A DNA stretch of 64,000 bases from Pseudomonas putida (GTDB lineage: Bacteria > Pseudomonadota > Gammaproteobacteria > Pseudomonadales > Pseudomonadaceae): positions 3,286,001-3,350,000 of the forward strand of contig NZ_CP011789.1 of the NCBI RefSeq assembly GCF_001636055.1. The letters are read 5' to 3'. Below, piece by piece: positions 1 through 8,522 of the stretch. The position numbers and the translations under genes were made by a program. Positions within the stretch are counted from its first letter, which is position 1. Each line of letters opens with the position of its first letter. Under the pieces are notes generated by a model. It did not search any database and was not told where the DNA came from. It saw only the letters and a program-made list of their open reading frames with translations.

Positions 1-454
1 TAGCTTTTGCCCGCCATTTGCCCGGGAACCAGTAGGTGAAATACAGGTACACACCCGGCGTGAAGCCCGCCTCGGCCAGGCCCAGTAGGAAGCGCGCAAT
101 ACTGAAGCTGACAGGCCCGGTGGCGCACGCCGTGGCCATGGAGATCAGCCCCCAGGTGATCATGATCCGTGCAATCCAGACACGTGCGCCAAAGCGTTGC
201 ATCAGCAGATTGCTGGGAATCTCGAATATGAAGTAGCCGAAGAAGAACAGCCCTGCCGCCCAACCGAACATCGTTGCGGTCAGGCCCAGGTCCTGGTTCA
301 TGCTGATGGCGGCAAAACCAACGTTGGTGCGGTCCAGATAGCTGATCACGTAGCAGATGAAGATGAACGGAACCAGGCGCCACAGGACGCGGCGCATGAG
401 ACGTTCGCCCTCGGCGTCGCTAAGCGGCGCCTGGGTAGTGGTTTCGTGGGTCAT
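1..454 (-). CDS. MFS transporter, anion:cation symporter type (3' end outside window)
   Basis: The minus-strand frame from the ATG at 454 encodes the N-terminal 151 residues of a major facilitator superfamily carrier; the rest lies left of position 1. The first membrane helix is followed by SYLDRTNVGFAA, a signature of the ACS (anion:cation symporter) branch that takes up organic acids such as hexuronates, tartrate and phthalate. Further helices carry FEIPSNL and the loop-2/3 pattern usual for this branch. It sits 45 bases downstream of the SMP-30 lactonase gene on the same strand, so the two are probably co-transcribed and handle one carbohydrate-acid-like substrate. The substrate itself cannot be read from the sequence. 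Confidence 0.9.
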   Translation of the reverse strand, partial: MTHETTTQAPLSDAEGERLMRRVLWRLVPFIFICYVISYLDRTNVGFAAISMNQDLGLTATMFGWAAGLFFFGYFIFEIPSNLLMQRFGARVWIARIMITWGLISMATACATGPVSFSIARFLLGLAEAGFTPGVYLYFTYWFPGKWRAKA

Positions 455-499
455 GTCGTCACTCTCTTGTAGTTGTTGTGTGCGCTGACAGGCGCGGGT

Positions 500-1420
500 T
501 CAGCTGTGGGAGTACATGGCCAGCCCAGGGGTGGTGGTGCGGACCTGGAGGATGCTGCCGGTCTCGGATTCGGTAATGAACAAGGTCTGGCCGTCTTCAC
601 CGCCAAAAGCCAGGTTGGTATTGCTGATCCCTGCGCAGGAAACGATGCGTTGCAGTGGCTCGGCGACTTTCGACAGCTTCCACACCGAGCCGAAGCCGGT
701 GTGCGCGATGTACAGGTTGCTTTGCGCATCCAGCGCCAGGCCATCAGGCCCGCCCAAGCCGCCATGCAATTGGGCGAACACCCCGACCTTGCCGACGATC
801 GACCCATTCCCCAGAGGGATGCGCCAGATCTGTTGCGCGCGGGTCACAGCTACTAGCAGATGATTCAGATGAGGGTCGTAGACGATGCCGTTGGGGCTTG
901 GAATGGTGCCCAGCAGGCAAGTCAGATTGCCTTTGGCATCGAGCTTGTACACACGGCCAGTGGCATCCTGCAGGCCGGTCTGGCCTTGGTCGGTGAAATA
1001 CATGTCGCCGTTGGGCGCGAACACCAGATCGTTGACGCCCTTGAAGCCTTCGGAGCCTGCCGAGGCGAGCAGTGCCTCGATAGCACCGGTCTGCGGGTCG
1101 AGCAGCATGATGCCGCGCTTGTAGTCGGTGATGAAGATGCGGCCGTCCTGGTGGATCTTCAGGCCATTGGGCCAGCCATCGTATTGACACACCAACTCCC
1201 ATTCGCCTTGTGGCGAAATGCGGAAGATCCGTCCATTGGGGATATCGGTCACGTACAGGCGACCTTGGCGGTCGAAGGAGGGCCCCTCAAGGAACGAGTC
1301 GATGGCACGGCCTTGACGATTGGCATTGGCCCAGCTTGTCGGGCGCGGGTCGCGAAAGCGCTCGGGCAAGCGGGTGAAAACACGGGTTTCAACGGTCGGC
1401 GGGGCAGCGAAAAAGCTCAT
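500..1420 (-). CDS. SMP-30/gluconolactonase/LRE family protein
   Basis: A 306-residue six-bladed beta-propeller of the SMP-30/gluconolactonase family, which hydrolyses sugar-acid or other lactones with one divalent metal. The expected metal ligands are visible: E45 in FLEGP, N177 in SPNG and D226 in GGPDG, with N130 (GVND) as the usual substrate-side residue. I choose the ATG at 1420 rather than the in-frame ATG at 1447 because the upstream nine residues are proline-rich and non-conserved. No signal peptide is seen, so it is probably cytoplasmic. It is first in a two-gene minus-strand unit with the MFS carrier and is divergent from the ABC operon. The exact lactone is unknown. Confidence 0.85.
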   Translation of the reverse strand: MSFFAAPPTVETRVFTRLPERFRDPRPTSWANANRQGRAIDSFLEGPSFDRQGRLYVTDIPNGRIFRISPQGEWELVCQYDGWPNGLKIHQDGRIFITDYKRGIMLLDPQTGAIEALLASAGSEGFKGVNDLVFAPNGDMYFTDQGQTGLQDATGRVYKLDAKGNLTCLLGTIPSPNGIVYDPHLNHLLVAVTRAQQIWRIPLGNGSIVGKVGVFAQLHGGLGGPDGLALDAQSNLYIAHTGFGSVWKLSKVAEPLQRIVSCAGISNTNLAFGGEDGQTLFITESETGSILQVRTTTPGLAMYSHS

Positions 1421-1485
1421 GGGCGCTCCTGGCGGGGAGGGACGCACGCGCGTCCGAATTGTTTTTCTTTTCTTTTTTACTGCAA

Positions 1486-1605
1486 TGCCGTTGCAAAATA
1501 AACCATCACGATAGGAAATGCGATTGATTTTGCCCGTTTAAACTGGCTATTGACGAACGGTGCATGTTTATGACCTTCTGTAAAGGAAATGGCGTTCTAA
1601 AATAA
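1486..1605. promoter_or_regulatory. Divergent promoter region with two similar 16-bp boxes
   Basis: The gap between the lactonase and the ABC operon carries two direct copies of a 16-base box: TGCCGTTGCAAAATAA at 1486-1501 and TGGCGTTCTAAAATAA at 1590-1605, 13 of 16 bases identical. The first overlaps a dyad TGCAA-N5-TTGCA (1481-1495). The boxes lie close to the two divergent starts. A reasonable guess is that they bind one regulator, perhaps the IclR protein encoded at 7157; that assignment is inference. Confidence 0.4.
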
Positions 1606-1623
1606 TAACAAGTGGAGTTTGCT

Positions 1624-2655
1624 ATGTACCTAAGCACATGGCGCAGGCTGTGCCATCCTCGTTTGTCCCTGAGAAGCCTCTCGATTGCCCTTGGTCTGGC
1701 TGCAGTCTGCGCGACGGCGCAAGCCGAGCAAGACCGCGTTACCCTTGCCATCCAGTACGGTTATGCCTACTTGCCGGTCACGGTCGCCGACAAGCTGGGT
1801 ATGTTCCGTCAGCAAGCCAAGGCCCATGGGCACCCGGACGCGGACTTCGAGATCAAGCGCATCAGTGGTGCCCCGGCAATCAATGACGCGCTCATCAGCG
1901 GCAATGTCGATATTGGCGCCTATGGTTTGTCCGGGACGTTGATTGCCTGGGAGAAGACGCGTCGCTCGCTGGATGTCAGGGCTCTTTGCGCGCTGGTGGC
2001 CGGGGACAACGGCCTGTTCGTGAATGACCCGGCGATCAAGTCACTGGCCGACTTCAAGGCCGATGACAAGATCGCCGTTAGCTCGCCCAGCGGACAACAG
2101 GCCCTGCTGCTGCAGATGGCCGCCGAGCGTCAGTTTGGCCCCGAGCAGATCCACAAGCTGGACCGCTTGATGGTCAGTCTTCCTCACCCCGACGCGACTT
2201 CCAGCCTGGTGAACAAAGCCGGCATCAAGGGCTACATCGGCCCCAACCCATACAGCTATCAGCTGGCCCAGGATCCCAGGGTCAGCAAGCTGTTCGACTT
2301 CTCTTCGGCGCTCGATATGCGCATGACAAGCGGCGTACTGACCAGTACCGGGCGCTTCGTCGAGAACAACCCGCAGTTAAGCGCTGCTGTGGTGGCGGCC
2401 ATCGATGAGGCCAATGCCTACATTCGCAGGGAGCCGCGCAAGGCAGCGGAACTGTTTTTGGCCAGCGAGCCGTCAAGCCTGTCGCTCGATCAGGTCGAGG
2501 CTATGTTGCGACAGGTCAGTGGTGAGTGGTCGGTGCAGCCGACCGGGGTCATGGCCCTGGCCGATTTCATGGTGCGGTCCGGTGCATTGAAAAAGGCCCC
2601 CGACGATTGGCGTGCAGTGTTCTTCGCCCCTGTTGCCGACGGGGAGGGTAGCTGA
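1624..2655 (+). CDS. ABC transporter substrate-binding protein (NitT/TauT family)
   Basis: A 343-residue periplasmic solute-binding protein. Residues 1-34 form a Sec signal peptide: basic start WRRLCHPR, a hydrophobic stretch ending CATAQA, then EQD. The mature part begins with RVTLAIQYGYAYLPV and has the two-lobe pattern of the NMT1/THI5, SsuA/TauA group that binds sulfonates, nitrate, pyrimidine precursors or aromatic acids. I prefer the ATG at 1624 to the GTG at 1612, because GTGGAG at 1612-1617 is its ribosome-binding site. The stop overlaps the start of the ATPase gene by one base, so the importer genes are translationally coupled. Substrate not determinable. Confidence 0.9.
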   Translation: MYLSTWRRLCHPRLSLRSLSIALGLAAVCATAQAEQDRVTLAIQYGYAYLPVTVADKLGMFRQQAKAHGHPDADFEIKRISGAPAINDALISGNVDIGAYGLSGTLIAWEKTRRSLDVRALCALVAGDNGLFVNDPAIKSLADFKADDKIAVSSPSGQQALLLQMAAERQFGPEQIHKLDRLMVSLPHPDATSSLVNKAGIKGYIGPNPYSYQLAQDPRVSKLFDFSSALDMRMTSGVLTSTGRFVENNPQLSAAVVAAIDEANAYIRREPRKAAELFLASEPSSLSLDQVEAMLRQVSGEWSVQPTGVMALADFMVRSGALKKAPDDWRAVFFAPVADGEGS

Positions 2656-3470
2656 TGAGCCTGGTGTCCCCGACCGCCTTGCCCGCGCAAGCCAGCGCAC
2701 GCGCGCTGCTGAATGTGGACAATGTCACCTTGCAGTACAAAACACGTGATCAGTTGATCACCGCGACCCATCACGTTTCGTTTGACGTGCAGCGCAACGA
2801 TCGCTTCGTCTTGCTGGGCCCTTCAGGCTGCGGCAAGTCGAGCCTGCTCAAGAGCGTCGCCGGGTTTGTCGAGCCGGTGGCTGGCCAGATCTGCCTTGAT
2901 GGGCAGGTGGTCCGCGAACCTGGCCCTGATCGCATGATGGTATTTCAGGAATTCGACCAACTGATGCCCTGGAAAACGGTCATTGCCAACATCATGTTCC
3001 CCATGCAGGTCACCGGGCGCTTCCCGCGCAATGAAATTGCGGAGCGGGCGGCGCGCGCAGCCGCCAAGGTTGGCCTGGAGAAGTTCAGGGACGCCTACCC
3101 GCACCAGTTGTCGGGCGGGATGAAGCAACGGGTAGCCATTGCCCGCGCCTTGGCGATGGAGCCGGCCATGTTGCTGATGGACGAGCCGTTCGCCGCGCTG
3201 GATGCGCTGACCCGCCGGCGTATGCAGGAGGAATTGCTGGAGTTGTGGAATCAGGCCCCGTTCACTTTGATGTTCGTCACCCACTCGATCGACGAGGCGA
3301 TCGTGCTGGGTACCCGAGTTCTCGTGCTGACCCCGCACCCGGGGCAGGTTCGCGCCGAACTCGACGCCAGCGCTTTCGGCTTCGCCGACCAGGGCAGCAA
3401 GGCCTTTGGCCAACTGCACCAGCGCATCAGCCACATGCTCTTTGGTCACAGTGAGACTGCCCATGAATAA
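2655..3470 (+). CDS. ABC transporter ATP-binding protein (SsuB/TauB type)
   Basis: A 271-residue cytoplasmic ATPase that powers the importer encoded by its neighbours. Visible motifs: Walker A GPSGCGKSS at residues 55-63, Q-loop FQEFDQLMPW at 97-106, signature LSGGMKQR at 152-159, Walker B MLLMDEPF at 172-179 and the switch histidine in VTHSIDEA. The length is normal for the NitT/TauT group, with a slightly long N-terminal lead before the first strand. It begins at the last base of the substrate-binding protein stop codon and overlaps the permease gene by 8 bases, the standard arrangement of a tight three-gene transport operon. Confidence 0.93.
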   Translation: MSLVSPTALPAQASARALLNVDNVTLQYKTRDQLITATHHVSFDVQRNDRFVLLGPSGCGKSSLLKSVAGFVEPVAGQICLDGQVVREPGPDRMMVFQEFDQLMPWKTVIANIMFPMQVTGRFPRNEIAERAARAAAKVGLEKFRDAYPHQLSGGMKQRVAIARALAMEPAMLLMDEPFAALDALTRRRMQEELLELWNQAPFTLMFVTHSIDEAIVLGTRVLVLTPHPGQVRAELDASAFGFADQGSKAFGQLHQRISHMLFGHSETAHE

Positions 3471-4335
3471 GCCTGTCATCCTGCCACGTGCCGATTTCGA
3501 ATACGCACCGGTTCCACCCGGTCAAGTGGGTGATGTCGCCAGGCGACTGGGCATGTTCGAGCGGCTGTTCGCACATACCGGGGTACGCCGGGCGCTGGTG
3601 CTCGTGGTGTTGGCCGTGCTCTGGGAGGCCTACGCCCGTTACCTGGACAACCCGCTGATGTTCCCGACTTTCAGCGAGACGGTGCAGGCCATGACCCAGG
3701 ACGTGTTCAATGGTGTCCTGCCGCTGGCGGTAGTCAGCTCGCTCAAAGTGCTGTTGATGAGTTACGCACTGGCCATCGCCCTGGCGGCGGTACTCACCTC
3801 ACTGGCGGTTTCGACCCGGCTCGGTACCGATGTGCTGGCCACCTTGACGGCGATGTTCAACCCACTGCCAGCCATCGCCATTCTGCCGCTGGCCATGCTG
3901 TGGTTTGGCTTGGGCATCCAGAGCCTGATGCTGGTGATCGTGCATTCGGTGTTGTGGGCGGTATCGCTCAATACCTATTCGGGTTTCCTGTCAGTCAGCC
4001 AGACCCAGCGCATGGCTGGGCGCAACTACGGCTTGCGCGGCTTGCGCCTGGTCACGCGCATCCTTATTCCAGCTGCGGTGCCATCGATCCTGGCAGGCCT
4101 GAAGATTGGATGGGCGTTTGCCTGGCGTACCTTGATTGCCGCCGAACTGGTATTCGGCGTTTCCGGTAATTCCGGCGGCCTGGGTTGGTATGTGTTCCAG
4201 CATCGCAATGCGCTGGAAACGCCACATGTATTTGCCGGCCTGCTGATGGTCATCGTCATCGGCCTGGTCGTCGAAGGCCTGGTGTTCCGCAGCATCGAAT
4301 TGCTCACAGTACGCCGGTGGGGCATGCAGGGCTAA
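3463..4335 (+). CDS. ABC transporter permease (NitT/TauT family)
   Basis: A 290-residue inner-membrane permease of the BPD_transp_1 fold with about six transmembrane helices. The helix starting around residue 50 (ALVLVVLAVLWEAYARY) and the EAA-like loop near RNYGLRGLRLV are visible; the latter docks to the ATPase. The start is the ATG at 3463, which overlaps the end of the ATPase gene; a frame opening at 3406 has no support. It completes the importer together with the two preceding genes. The porin gene follows after 64 bases that contain a hairpin. Confidence 0.9.
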   Translation: MNKPVILPRADFEYAPVPPGQVGDVARRLGMFERLFAHTGVRRALVLVVLAVLWEAYARYLDNPLMFPTFSETVQAMTQDVFNGVLPLAVVSSLKVLLMSYALAIALAAVLTSLAVSTRLGTDVLATLTAMFNPLPAIAILPLAMLWFGLGIQSLMLVIVHSVLWAVSLNTYSGFLSVSQTQRMAGRNYGLRGLRLVTRILIPAAVPSILAGLKIGWAFAWRTLIAAELVFGVSGNSGGLGWYVFQHRNALETPHVFAGLLMVIVIGLVVEGLVFRSIELLTVRRWGMQG

Positions 4336-4364
4336 GTCTGCGTCAATTCCAATAACAAGAAACA

Positions 4365-4384
4365 GGCACCCGTACTCGGGTGCC
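4365..4384 (+). terminator. Intercistronic hairpin between ABC permease and porin
   Basis: GGCACCCG at 4365-4372 and CGGGTGCC at 4377-4384 form a perfect 8-bp stem with a TACT loop. No T-run follows, and the porin ribosome-binding site GGGAG begins three bases later. It may lower porin expression relative to the transporter, or stop RNA decay, rather than act as a full terminator. Confidence 0.4.
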
Positions 4385-4399
4385 CAGGGAGCCTTTGTC

Positions 4400-5716
4400 T
4401 TGAAATCCTCACGTTCTTTCTGTGGTTTTGCACTTGTGGCCGGTGGTGGCCTCCTGACGCTGCCTGCGCAAGCGGATTTTCTTACGGATAGCCATGCCAA
4501 CCTGGCGATGCGCAATTTTTACTTCAACAGCGATAATCGAGATGGCACCGCCCAGCCGTCGAAGACCGAAGAGTGGGCGCAGGGCTTTCTGCTCGACGTG
4601 CGCTCCGGATTCACCGAGGGGACAATCGGTGTTGGCGTGGATGCGACCGCCATGCTGGGTATCACCCTGGACAGCGGGCGTGGTCGGCACGCGGGCAGCA
4701 CGATGATCCCTTCTGCTGGTGAACATGCAGCGGACCAGTGGGGCAGTGCGGGTGCGACCCTGAAGCTCAAGGCGAGCAAGAGCGAGCTGCGAGTGGGGCA
4801 ATTGATGCCGAAGATCCCCGTGCTGGTAGCCTCTGATGGCCGGGTGCTACCGCAAACTTTCCAAGGCGCGCAGTTGCAGTCAAAGGAGTTCGAAAACCTG
4901 ACACTGGTAGGGGGTGCACTCAACCGCGCCAGAGGCCGGGCGTCCACTGACCTGACAGGCATGGCCGTGAGTGGCGGTACGCAGGAAAGCGACCGGTTTT
5001 ATTTTGCCGGCGCGGACTATCGTGCTAGCGATGCCCTGATGCTGCAGTACTACGTCGGTGAGTTGCAGGATTATTACCAGCAGCATTTCGCCGGCCTCAA
5101 TCACATACTGGCGCTCGCTGACGATAGCTCGCTGACCTCCGACCTGCGCTACTTCCGCACCCGCTCGGACGGTGCTAACGGCAGTGCGTCGGGACGGGCG
5201 CGAGGCTATACGGTCGGCGGCTATACCGCCAATGGCGACGGCGAAATCGACAGCGACCTGTGGAGTGCGGCATTTACCTACCGCCTGGGTGGCCATTCGT
5301 TGATGCTGGGTTACCAGAGTGTTTCCGATAACAGCAACTTCGTGCAGATCAACCAAGGGTCGATCGACAAGGGCGCCGGTGGCAGCAGCTTGTATCTGTG
5401 GACCGACAAGATGCTTCTGAGCTTCACCCGTGCCGGCGAGCGTACCGGCTTCGCGCAATACGGCTATGACTTCACTGCGCTGGGCGTGCCTGGGCTCAAG
5501 GCTTCGGTGATGTACCTCAAAGGGGAGCATATACAGACCGCAGGTGGCGCCGAGCAGTCGGAATGGGAGCGGGATTTTTCCCTCGACTATGTGATCCAGA
5601 GTGGCACCTTCAAGGGCCTGGGAGTGGCCTGGCGCAACGGCAAGTCCCACAGCGAAGCGGCCCGTAATGGTGACCAGAATCGCCTGATCGTCAACTATAC
5701 CGTGGCATTGTTCTGA
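4400..5716 (+). CDS. OprD family outer-membrane porin
   Basis: A 438-residue 18-strand porin of the OprD family, which admits small carboxylates or amino acids through the outer membrane. A signal peptide ends at LPAQA just before DFLTDSHANLAMRNFYF; the family hallmarks NFYFN, EEWAQGF and LRYFRTRSD are present, and the chain ends in the typical aromatic VALF. The start appears to be TTG at 4400, with GGGAG at 4387-4391 correctly spaced and no better ATG. It lies between an ABC importer and an amidohydrolase on the same strand, so it probably admits the same substrate. It is one of three OprD genes in the window, each tied to a different catabolic cluster. Confidence 0.88.
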   Translation: MKSSRSFCGFALVAGGGLLTLPAQADFLTDSHANLAMRNFYFNSDNRDGTAQPSKTEEWAQGFLLDVRSGFTEGTIGVGVDATAMLGITLDSGRGRHAGSTMIPSAGEHAADQWGSAGATLKLKASKSELRVGQLMPKIPVLVASDGRVLPQTFQGAQLQSKEFENLTLVGGALNRARGRASTDLTGMAVSGGTQESDRFYFAGADYRASDALMLQYYVGELQDYYQQHFAGLNHILALADDSSLTSDLRYFRTRSDGANGSASGRARGYTVGGYTANGDGEIDSDLWSAAFTYRLGGHSLMLGYQSVSDNSNFVQINQGSIDKGAGGSSLYLWTDKMLLSFTRAGERTGFAQYGYDFTALGVPGLKASVMYLKGEHIQTAGGAEQSEWERDFSLDYVIQSGTFKGLGVAWRNGKSHSEAARNGDQNRLIVNYTVALF

Positions 5717-5736
5717 GCCAGTAGCAGGAGCTGACC

Positions 5737-6768
5737 ATGCATTCCCCCCATGCCCCGGTTCGACCGGAGTGGCTTGCCCAGGTAAGTGAAGCAGCCTTGG
5801 ACCCCGAAAGGGCCATCATTGACGCCCACCACCATCTGTGGGATCGGCCCGGTCAGCGCTACATGATGGAGGATTATCTGGCCGACATGGCCTGCGGACA
5901 TCGGCTGGTGGCCTCGGTGTATATCCAGTGCCGTTCGATGCTGGCCGTGGACCGTCCGGAGCCGTTCCAGGCGGTGGGGGAGGTCGAGTACGCCAACGGT
6001 GTGGCGGCCTACAGTGCCAGCGGAGTGTTAGGTGAGGTACGGCTGTGCCAGGCCATCGTGGGTGGCGCCAACCTGTTGCTGGGCGATGCCGTGGCGCCGG
6101 TGCTCGACGAAATGCTCCAGCGTGCCGGCCCGCGCCTGCGCGGTATCCGCAATACAACGGCCTGGCATGCAGACCCAAGGCTGGTGTCCAATCCCAAACC
6201 ACCGCCTGCAGGCATTCTGCTGGAGCCAGCCTTCCAGCAAGGGCTTGCCCAGCTTCAGCAGCGTGAGTTGGTGCTGGATATCTGGGCCTACCATACCCAG
6301 CTCGGCGAGGTACTTGAGGTGGCCCGGTCATTCCCGGAACTGGTCATCGTTGTTGACCATCTGGGCGGGCCGCTGGGTGCCGGGCCTTATGCAGGCCAGC
6401 GTGAGCAAGTGTTCGCGCGCTGGTCGGCTGACCTTCGGCAGTTGGCGCAATGTGCCAACGTGCGGTTGAAGCTGGGAGGACTGGGAATGAAAGTGTCAGG
6501 TTTCGATCACCACATCGCCTCACAGCCGCCGGGGTCGGCCCTGCTGGCTGCGTTGTGGCGGCCATACCTGCTGCTGGCCATAGAATGCTTCGGTGTAGAG
6601 CGCTGCCTGTTCGAAAGCAACTTTCCCGTCGACAAGGGCATGTTCGGCTACGGCGTGCTATGGAACGCATTCAAGCGTGTGGTCGCGGACTTTACCGATG
6701 CCGAGAAAGACTGGCTGTTCAGCGGCACTGCTCGGGCAACTTACAAGATTGCAGAGGGGAGGGCCTGA
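5737..6768 (+). CDS. Amidohydrolase family protein (COG3618, lactonase-like TIM barrel)
   Basis: A 343-residue metal-dependent hydrolase of the amidohydrolase-2 fold. The N-terminal IIDAHHHLWD carries the HxH metal pair (H31, H33), VVDHLGGP supplies a later histidine and FESNFPVDK the region of the catalytic acid. COG3618 members hydrolyse lactones such as fuconolactone, sulfomuconolactone and pyrone-dicarboxylate, which fits a cluster that also has an SMP-30 lactonase. It begins 20 bases after the porin stop, with AGGAG upstream of the ATG. Immediately after its stop lies an acetolactate synthase tail, marking an old junction. Confidence 0.85.
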   Translation: MHSPHAPVRPEWLAQVSEAALDPERAIIDAHHHLWDRPGQRYMMEDYLADMACGHRLVASVYIQCRSMLAVDRPEPFQAVGEVEYANGVAAYSASGVLGEVRLCQAIVGGANLLLGDAVAPVLDEMLQRAGPRLRGIRNTTAWHADPRLVSNPKPPPAGILLEPAFQQGLAQLQQRELVLDIWAYHTQLGEVLEVARSFPELVIVVDHLGGPLGAGPYAGQREQVFARWSADLRQLAQCANVRLKLGGLGMKVSGFDHHIASQPPGSALLAALWRPYLLLAIECFGVERCLFESNFPVDKGMFGYGVLWNAFKRVVADFTDAEKDWLFSGTARATYKIAEGRA

Positions 6769-6795
6769 CCGCGCACTCAGGAGCGGCAAAACGAT

Positions 6796-6966
6796 GCCGG
6801 CCGTCCGGCGGGTAGCATTCGTGTCGAGAGCGCCGATGCGTTGCTGCCGCTGCTGGATCACTGCATCTCCAACCCGGGTGTGCATGTGATCGACTGCCCG
6901 GTTGACTACAGCGAGAACGACCGTATTCTCAACACCGAGCTACGCGCCCGCGCCCTGGCGGTGTAA
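6796..6966 (+). pseudogene. C-terminal fragment of acetolactate synthase (AlsS-like)
   Basis: The frame ending at the TAA at 6964-6966 reads ...GSIRVESADALLPLLDHC, HVIDCPVDYSENDRIL and ELRARALAV, which I recognise as the last 50 or so residues of catabolic acetolactate synthase (thiamine diphosphate-dependent, pyruvate to acetolactate). The remaining 500 residues are absent: the frame runs straight into the end of the amidohydrolase gene. There is no start codon with a ribosome-binding site. This is a truncated relic left by a deletion or insertion that brought the preceding catabolic block next to it. Confidence 0.7.
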
Positions 6967-7156
6967 TCGCAGCGCGGCGCAGCTCCGGTCCGTAACAGCC
7001 GTTCTACCCGTTGCCAGCAGGCGCAATCATCGGCCTGCTGGCATTTTAGCGTCTGCGAGGCGCATCTGCAGTTGGCCACAGCCAAGCCATTGTCTGATAA
7101 TGGGCGCTTTCTGCCCGTGCGTACCTTCAGGGCACTCTTCATGTGAGGTTTTGCAA

Positions 7157-7852
7157 ATGGTGAAAGCGCGACCGCGTCCAGCGGTAAATGGCGTGGCTTC
7201 GGCAGACCGAGTCCTGACCGTGCTCACAGCGTTTCAGATCGGCGATTCAGCGCTGAGCCTGGTCGAGTTGGTGGAACGCACCGGGCTTATCAAGAGCACG
7301 ATCATGCGCTTGATGGTTTCGCTCGAAAATCATGGCTTCATCACGCGCATGGCCGACGGCCGCTATCAGTTGGCGAGCGAGGTGATGCGCTTGAACGCTG
7401 TGTATCAGGAAGCGCTCGATCTGGAACGACATGTCATGCCACGGTTGCATCACCTGGCCGAACAGTCGGGGGAGACCGCCTCCTTCTATGTGCGCCACGG
7501 CGCCTACCGCATGTGCCAGTATCGGGTGAATTCTTCTCATCGGCTGCGGCTCATCATGCAGCCTGGCGATATGCGCCCGATGGACGAGGCTGCGGGTGCG
7601 CAAGCTCTGCGCGCGCCGTATGAGGTGGGCATTGCGCTGCAAAATCCTTTCTATTCCCAAGGGGCCACGGATCCCCACGCCGCCTCCATGGCTCTGCCGA
7701 TCTATGGCGCTCAAGGCGAGACCATGGGGGCGCTGGTCATTTCCGGGCCCGCCAGTCGCTTGACCGAAGAAAGTGCGCACAACCTCAAGCAGATGTTCTT
7801 CGAAACAGCGCGCGACCTCATGCGCAGCCTTGGCTGCAAGGCCGCAGGCTGA
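7157..7852 (+). CDS. IclR family transcriptional regulator
   Basis: A 231-residue regulator. Residues 14-75 form the IclR winged helix (ADRVLTVLTAF, LVERTGLIKSTIMRLMVSLE, GFITRMADGRYQLAS), followed by a GAF-like effector domain. The chain is shorter than the usual 250-270 residues: the part after residue 150 lacks the typical conserved effector pocket motifs, so the ligand domain may be divergent. I start at ATG 7157, 5 bases after GAGGTT; the frame is open further upstream without family similarity. It is the nearest regulator to the ABC/porin/amidohydrolase block, from which the acetolactate synthase relic separates it, and may control it. Confidence 0.85.
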   Translation: MVKARPRPAVNGVASADRVLTVLTAFQIGDSALSLVELVERTGLIKSTIMRLMVSLENHGFITRMADGRYQLASEVMRLNAVYQEALDLERHVMPRLHHLAEQSGETASFYVRHGAYRMCQYRVNSSHRLRLIMQPGDMRPMDEAAGAQALRAPYEVGIALQNPFYSQGATDPHAASMALPIYGAQGETMGALVISGPASRLTEESAHNLKQMFFETARDLMRSLGCKAAG

Positions 7853-8522
7853 CGCCGGACCTGGTCCTGTGTCGGCGGCCGTCTTGGCGTTGGAAACCAG
7901 TTGCCCATCTAGTCGGAACGTTTGCCAGCGCAGGTTCTGGTTGAACGTCCATCGAGGGGAGGCTCATCGCCAACAAGTCTCGGAGCAAGCATGCTCACGA
8001 CACACAATAAATAGCCCAGTGTCGCTGGCAGCTCAGCATGGCGGCACACGTAGTACCCATACGCAAGACCCAACCAACACGCTGGCACGAACTAAATCCC
8101 CAAATATCCGGCGCGTCTGATTTTGCACCATCAGTTTTTAGCTGTCAGCCTACCTTAAAAAGAATAAATCTTAAGCCATTGCTTTACATGGCTTTTTTGA
8201 AAAACACAAAACACCAAGCTGGGATATAGGTCAGATTTTCTTCTTTTTATGCGAGAAATGCACGAAATTACTTTTTATGTCCTCAAGGATAAGGCCTGTC
8301 GAAGCCCCCCAAATCTGCCTGTCGTCAGAATTAGTCATGGAGGGTTTTGAGTCGACCAGTGAGTATGCGAAATGGCATGATGTGCCTACTTTTATTGGAT
8401 CGTTTTCAATCATATCGAACCGGGCTATATGGCGTACAAAGACTAGAGCAGCCGCGGTTTTTTGCAGCAGGTATGGGGGATTTGACCGAAGTGATGATGG
8501 GATTATCCAGGAATCGCTTTAG
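7853..8522. other. Intergenic stretch with no supported gene
   Basis: About 670 bases between the IclR gene and the recombinase of the tni module. Base composition changes from GC-rich to AT-rich near 8100. Short frames are present but none has a convincing ribosome-binding site or family similarity. The left terminus of the tni element is expected here, but I could not find an inverted repeat matching sequence to the right of tniA. Confidence 0.4.
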
